Positions 4,454 to 6,540 of a DNA stretch of 6,540 nucleotides are shown one piece after another. The DNA is taken from positions 1-6,540 of the forward strand of contig JAEWMO010000074.1 in assembly GCA_023457135.1 (NCBI GenBank), written 5' to 3'. The translations under genes were made by a program, and so were the position numbers. Below the pieces are notes generated by a model, which made no database searches, was not told where the DNA came from, and saw only the letters and a list, made by a program, of their open reading frames with translations. This DNA comes from Methanobacteriota archaeon. GTDB lineage: Archaea; Halobacteriota; Methanomicrobia; Methanomicrobiales; Methanoculleaceae. Every line of letters starts with the position of its first letter. Position 1 is the stretch's first letter.

Positions 4454-5578
4454 ATGGCAAAAGAGCGGACGCTCGTCCTCTGTGTCGATCGCGATGATGA
4501 TCTCGGGTTTAAAGCCCGGATCGACGGCCCCATCGTGGGCAGAGAGGCATGCCTCCATGCGGCCACATCCCTTGCCCTGATCGATCCCGAAGACTCCGAT
4601 ATCAACGCGATCTTCGAGACGATCAAGCTCTACGACGACCTGGTCAAGCGGGGCGAGGAGGTCGCCGTCGCCGTCATCTGCGGCAACCACATGAACATGC
4701 TCGAAGGTGACCGGCGGATAGCCGCCAGCCTCGATGCAATCCTCTCGGCAACCGGTTCGACGTCCTGCATCCTCGTAACGGACGGCGCAGAGGACGAATA
4801 TGTCCTTCCTATCATCCAGTCCCGGGTGCCGGTCAGCAGCGTGCGGAGGGTGGTGGTCAACCAGATGCCGAACCTCGAAGGGACCTACTATATCCTCAAG
4901 CGGCTCCTCGATGACCCGAAGGTCTCAAAGGTCGTGCTTGCCCCGGTCGGTCTTGCCATGCTCCTGTATGCCCTCGGCTACCTGCTCGGCTACCCGGAGG
5001 GGGCAACCATCGTCGTCGTCGGCGTCATCGGCACCTACCTGCTCTTCAAGGGTGTCGGGATCGACGAGATCTTCGGCTACCTGATCAACTCGCTGAAATC
5101 GTCGCTGCACGGCGGCCGGTTCACCTTCGTCTCCTATATCGCCGCAATACTGCTCGGTATCGTCGGGCTGGTCCTGGGCCTCATCAGCCTTCTCGAATAT
5201 TACAGCTCGTTCGGCATCTTCTTCCAGGTACTCGCGTTCATCTACGGGTCGATCGCATGGTTCACCGCCGCCGGCCTCGTTGCGTCGGGCGGTAAGATCA
5301 TCGATGTCTTCTTGAACGAGCGTGAGGCGATCCAGCGGGTGGTCGCCCTGCCGTTCTTCGTGCTTGCGATTGGGGCGATCGCTTACGGGGCAAGCATCTA
5401 CATCCTCTCGATCAGCGGTATCTCCGGGTTCCCCATAACAAGCGCAGACGGAGTGAAGTATATCATCTTCGCAACGATCGGGGGCCTGCTCTGCGCATTC
5501 CTCGGCGTTTATCTCCAGTCGCTCCTGGGCAGGTGGGTGGATGAGCGGGACCTGGTCCCCCTGAAGAGAGGAGCGTGA
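4454..5578 (+). CDS. DUF373 family integral membrane protein
   Basis: A 374-residue protein of the archaeal DUF373 family, whose function is unknown to me. The N-terminal soluble part (about 1-155) opens with TLVLCVDRDDDLG (6-18) and has a second acidic cluster, TDGAEDEYVLP (109-119), followed by SRVPVSSVRRVVVNQ. It looks like an alpha/beta domain. The rest is membrane: about six hydrophobic segments near 159-178, 183-202, 225-248, 253-276, 297-319 and 335-356, then a charged tail (GRWVDERDLVPLKRGA). The conserved aspartates suggest metal or nucleotide binding, but that is inference. The start at ATG 4454 gives the family-typical MAKERTLVLCVDRDDD; an in-frame ATG at 4442 abuts the GAGGAG with no spacer. 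The gene has its own promoter boxes, follows the coiled-coil gene, and converges on the glycosyltransferase with a 13-base gap. Confidence 0.85.
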   Translation: MAKERTLVLCVDRDDDLGFKARIDGPIVGREACLHAATSLALIDPEDSDINAIFETIKLYDDLVKRGEEVAVAVICGNHMNMLEGDRRIAASLDAILSATGSTSCILVTDGAEDEYVLPIIQSRVPVSSVRRVVVNQMPNLEGTYYILKRLLDDPKVSKVVLAPVGLAMLLYALGYLLGYPEGATIVVVGVIGTYLLFKGVGIDEIFGYLINSLKSSLHGGRFTFVSYIAAILLGIVGLVLGLISLLEYYSSFGIFFQVLAFIYGSIAWFTAAGLVASGGKIIDVFLNEREAIQRVVALPFFVLAIGAIAYGASIYILSISGISGFPITSADGVKYIIFATIGGLLCAFLGVYLQSLLGRWVDERDLVPLKRGA

Positions 5579-5591
5579 AGGTAGCGCCCCC

Positions 5592-6284
5592 TCACTTCTC
5601 GACGACGTAACGGATGAACCGTTTCGGCCTGATCCCGGCTATATTGAGAAGCATCACCAGGATATAGACGGCACTTAAGCGATACTTCCCGATCTCGTGA
5701 TACCGCCGCGGCGATACGCGGATAAAGCGGTCAACCTGGACGAGTCTTCCGTGCCGGCGTGCCGCCCGGGAGAACTCCACGTCCTCGAGGTAGGGGAGCG
5801 GTTCGTATCCGCCGACTTCAACGAAAGCCTCTCTTTTGATGAATATGCCGAAGTCCCCGAAGAAGGTCTGCGTCTTTGCCGCCAGCAGGTTCCCAAACCA
5901 GCTCGTCAGCGAGAGCAGGGGATCGGGGCTCTCAAACGCATGACAAAACCCCCCGCCGATCACCCCTTCCAGTTCCAGCGCCCGTTCGATAACGCCGGGG
6001 GCATCCGGAGCGATCCTGCAGTCGACGTGGAGGAAGAGGAGAACGTTTCCGGAAGCGTGCCGGACTCCGGCGTTCATCTGGACGCCCCTCCCTGCCGCGG
6101 AGGAGAGCACAACAAGCCGGCGGGAGAACGACTCCGCCGCCGCCCGGAGTGCCGCGCACGTGCCGTCCGTGCTTCCGCCGTCGACGACGATCACCTCGAG
6201 CGGGCCCTTGACAGCGTCGATGTGAGCCAGAAACGCGGCGATAGTCTCCTCTTCATTGAGCACCGGCGTGACGATCGAGAGCAT
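5592..6284 (-). CDS. Family 2 glycosyltransferase (TIGR04283-like)
   Basis: A 230-residue GT-A fold glycosyltransferase, expected to use a nucleotide-sugar donor at the cytoplasmic face of the membrane; donor and acceptor cannot be read from sequence. The N-terminus SIVTPVLNEEETI and DGGSTDGT (35-42) bind the nucleotide. GRGVQMNAG (65-73) is typical of the TIGR04283 subgroup. LFLHVDCRIAP (83-93) holds the DxD-equivalent (HVD). GDFGIFIKREAFVEVGGY (143-160) and PYLEDVEF (164-171) hold the acceptor-side region and probable catalytic acid residues. A hydrophobic stretch near 203-216 (SAVYILVMLLNIAG) may attach it to the membrane. GGAGGG lies eight bases before the ATG at 6284. It is transcribed towards DUF373 and away from the radical SAM gene, and no sugar-biosynthesis cluster surrounds it. 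Confidence 0.87.
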   Translation of the reverse strand: MLSIVTPVLNEEETIAAFLAHIDAVKGPLEVIVVDGGSTDGTCAALRAAAESFSRRLVVLSSAAGRGVQMNAGVRHASGNVLLFLHVDCRIAPDAPGVIERALELEGVIGGGFCHAFESPDPLLSLTSWFGNLLAAKTQTFFGDFGIFIKREAFVEVGGYEPLPYLEDVEFSRAARRHGRLVQVDRFIRVSPRRYHEIGKYRLSAVYILVMLLNIAGIRPKRFIRYVVEK

Positions 6285-6326
6285 GGATAAATCCCTCCTC
6301 CCGTGGAGGCCGTATCTCCGTCACCC

Positions 6327-6337
6327 AGATATATGAT
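6327..6337. promoter_or_regulatory. Shared TATA-like element between divergent genes
   Basis: The A/T-rich GATATATGATG lies in the 91-base gap between the glycosyltransferase and radical SAM starts. ATATAT is self-complementary. Read leftwards it predicts a start near 6306, about 22 bases before the glycosyltransferase ATG; read rightwards it predicts a start near 6358, about 18 bases before the radical SAM ATG. One box could therefore serve both genes, although only one TATA orientation is normally dominant. Confidence 0.35.
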
Positions 6338-6375
6338 GATGTTCATGGTAGGGGGTGATCTGCGAGGCTGGTGCC

Positions 6376-6540
6376 ATGGATGAGGAGAGACGGAACGTCG
6401 ATACGGCCATCTCCCGGGGGTGCCTTCATCCCGCCGCGGGAGAGGTGGTGCGGTACTTCGAGGAAGAGCGAGTCTACTCGCTGCAGATCGAGTCAACCCT
6501 CGCCTGCCCGCAGGGGTGCCGCTACTGTTACGCTCCGGCC
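6376..6540 (+). CDS. Radical SAM protein, N-terminal part (cut by right edge)
   Basis: The frame from ATG 6376 stays open to the last base, giving 55 residues. It contains the cysteine motif CPQGCRYCY, with C44, C48 and C51 in CX3CX2C spacing. This ligates the 4Fe-4S cluster that cleaves S-adenosylmethionine in radical SAM enzymes. The preceding segment (VYSLQIESTLACP) is the usual first beta strand of the barrel. Substrate and subfamily cannot be judged from the part present. GAGG at 6364-6367 lies eight bases before the ATG. A stronger match to the 16S tail, GGGGGTGATC (6351-6360), is 15 bases away, so a non-ATG start cannot be excluded (GTG 6355 is in frame). It diverges from the glycosyltransferase gene. 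Confidence 0.85.
   Translation, partial: MDEERRNVDTAISRGCLHPAAGEVVRYFEEERVYSLQIESTLACPQGCRYCYAPA

Noticed and set aside
5697..6290. Plus-strand open frame opposite the glycosyltransferase
   Set aside because: No recognisable domain; the minus strand carries all GT2 motifs.

Overview
This window looks like a piece of a GC-rich methanogenic archaeon chromosome, most likely Methanomicrobiales and Methanoculleus-like. The reasons are a CobY-type (archaeal) cobinamide-phosphate guanylyltransferase, an FtsZ of the archaeal FtsZ2 type, archaeal families such as DUF373 and the COG1340-type coiled-coil protein, Shine-Dalgarno sites of the AGGAGGTGAT type, and BRE/TATA-like rather than bacterial promoters. 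The genus is an inference. No mobile element, CRISPR array, tRNA or rRNA is visible.

Layout. (1) Positions 1-1668, minus strand: a corrinoid/cobalamin nucleotide-loop module, cobD (threonine-phosphate decarboxylase) followed by cobY with a 13-base overlap, and possibly the start of another gene running off the left edge. (2) Positions 1669-1868: a divergent promoter region carrying several copies of the palindrome TGTC(A/T)GACA. (3) Positions 1869-3180, plus strand: a 58-residue ribbon-helix-helix regulator resembling haloarchaeal CdrS, coupled to ftsZ2, whose Shine-Dalgarno overlaps the regulator's stop codon. (4) Positions 3181-3535: a 355-base stretch with no convincing gene. It has a promoter-like BRE/TATA near 3250 and a run of consecutive hairpins, so it may be a long structured leader or a small RNA. 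(5) Positions 3536-4396: a 286-residue coiled-coil protein. (6) Positions 4397-4453: a T-run terminator candidate and two near-identical promoter boxes. (7) Positions 4454-5578: a DUF373 protein with about six membrane segments. (8) Positions 5592-6284, minus strand: a family-2 glycosyltransferase, convergent with DUF373. (9) Position 6376 to the right edge: the first 55 codons of a radical SAM protein, divergent from the glycosyltransferase.

How it fits together. The central theme is probably cell division: a small DNA-binding protein and FtsZ2 in one operon, behind a regulatory region with phased palindromes that the regulator itself may bind. One palindrome copy lies towards the cobD promoter, so the same factor could also affect the cobalamin operon. 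The coiled-coil and DUF373 genes lie just downstream in the same direction but appear to have their own promoters. A role for them in division is speculation from position only. The operator array is the most interesting unexplained signal here.
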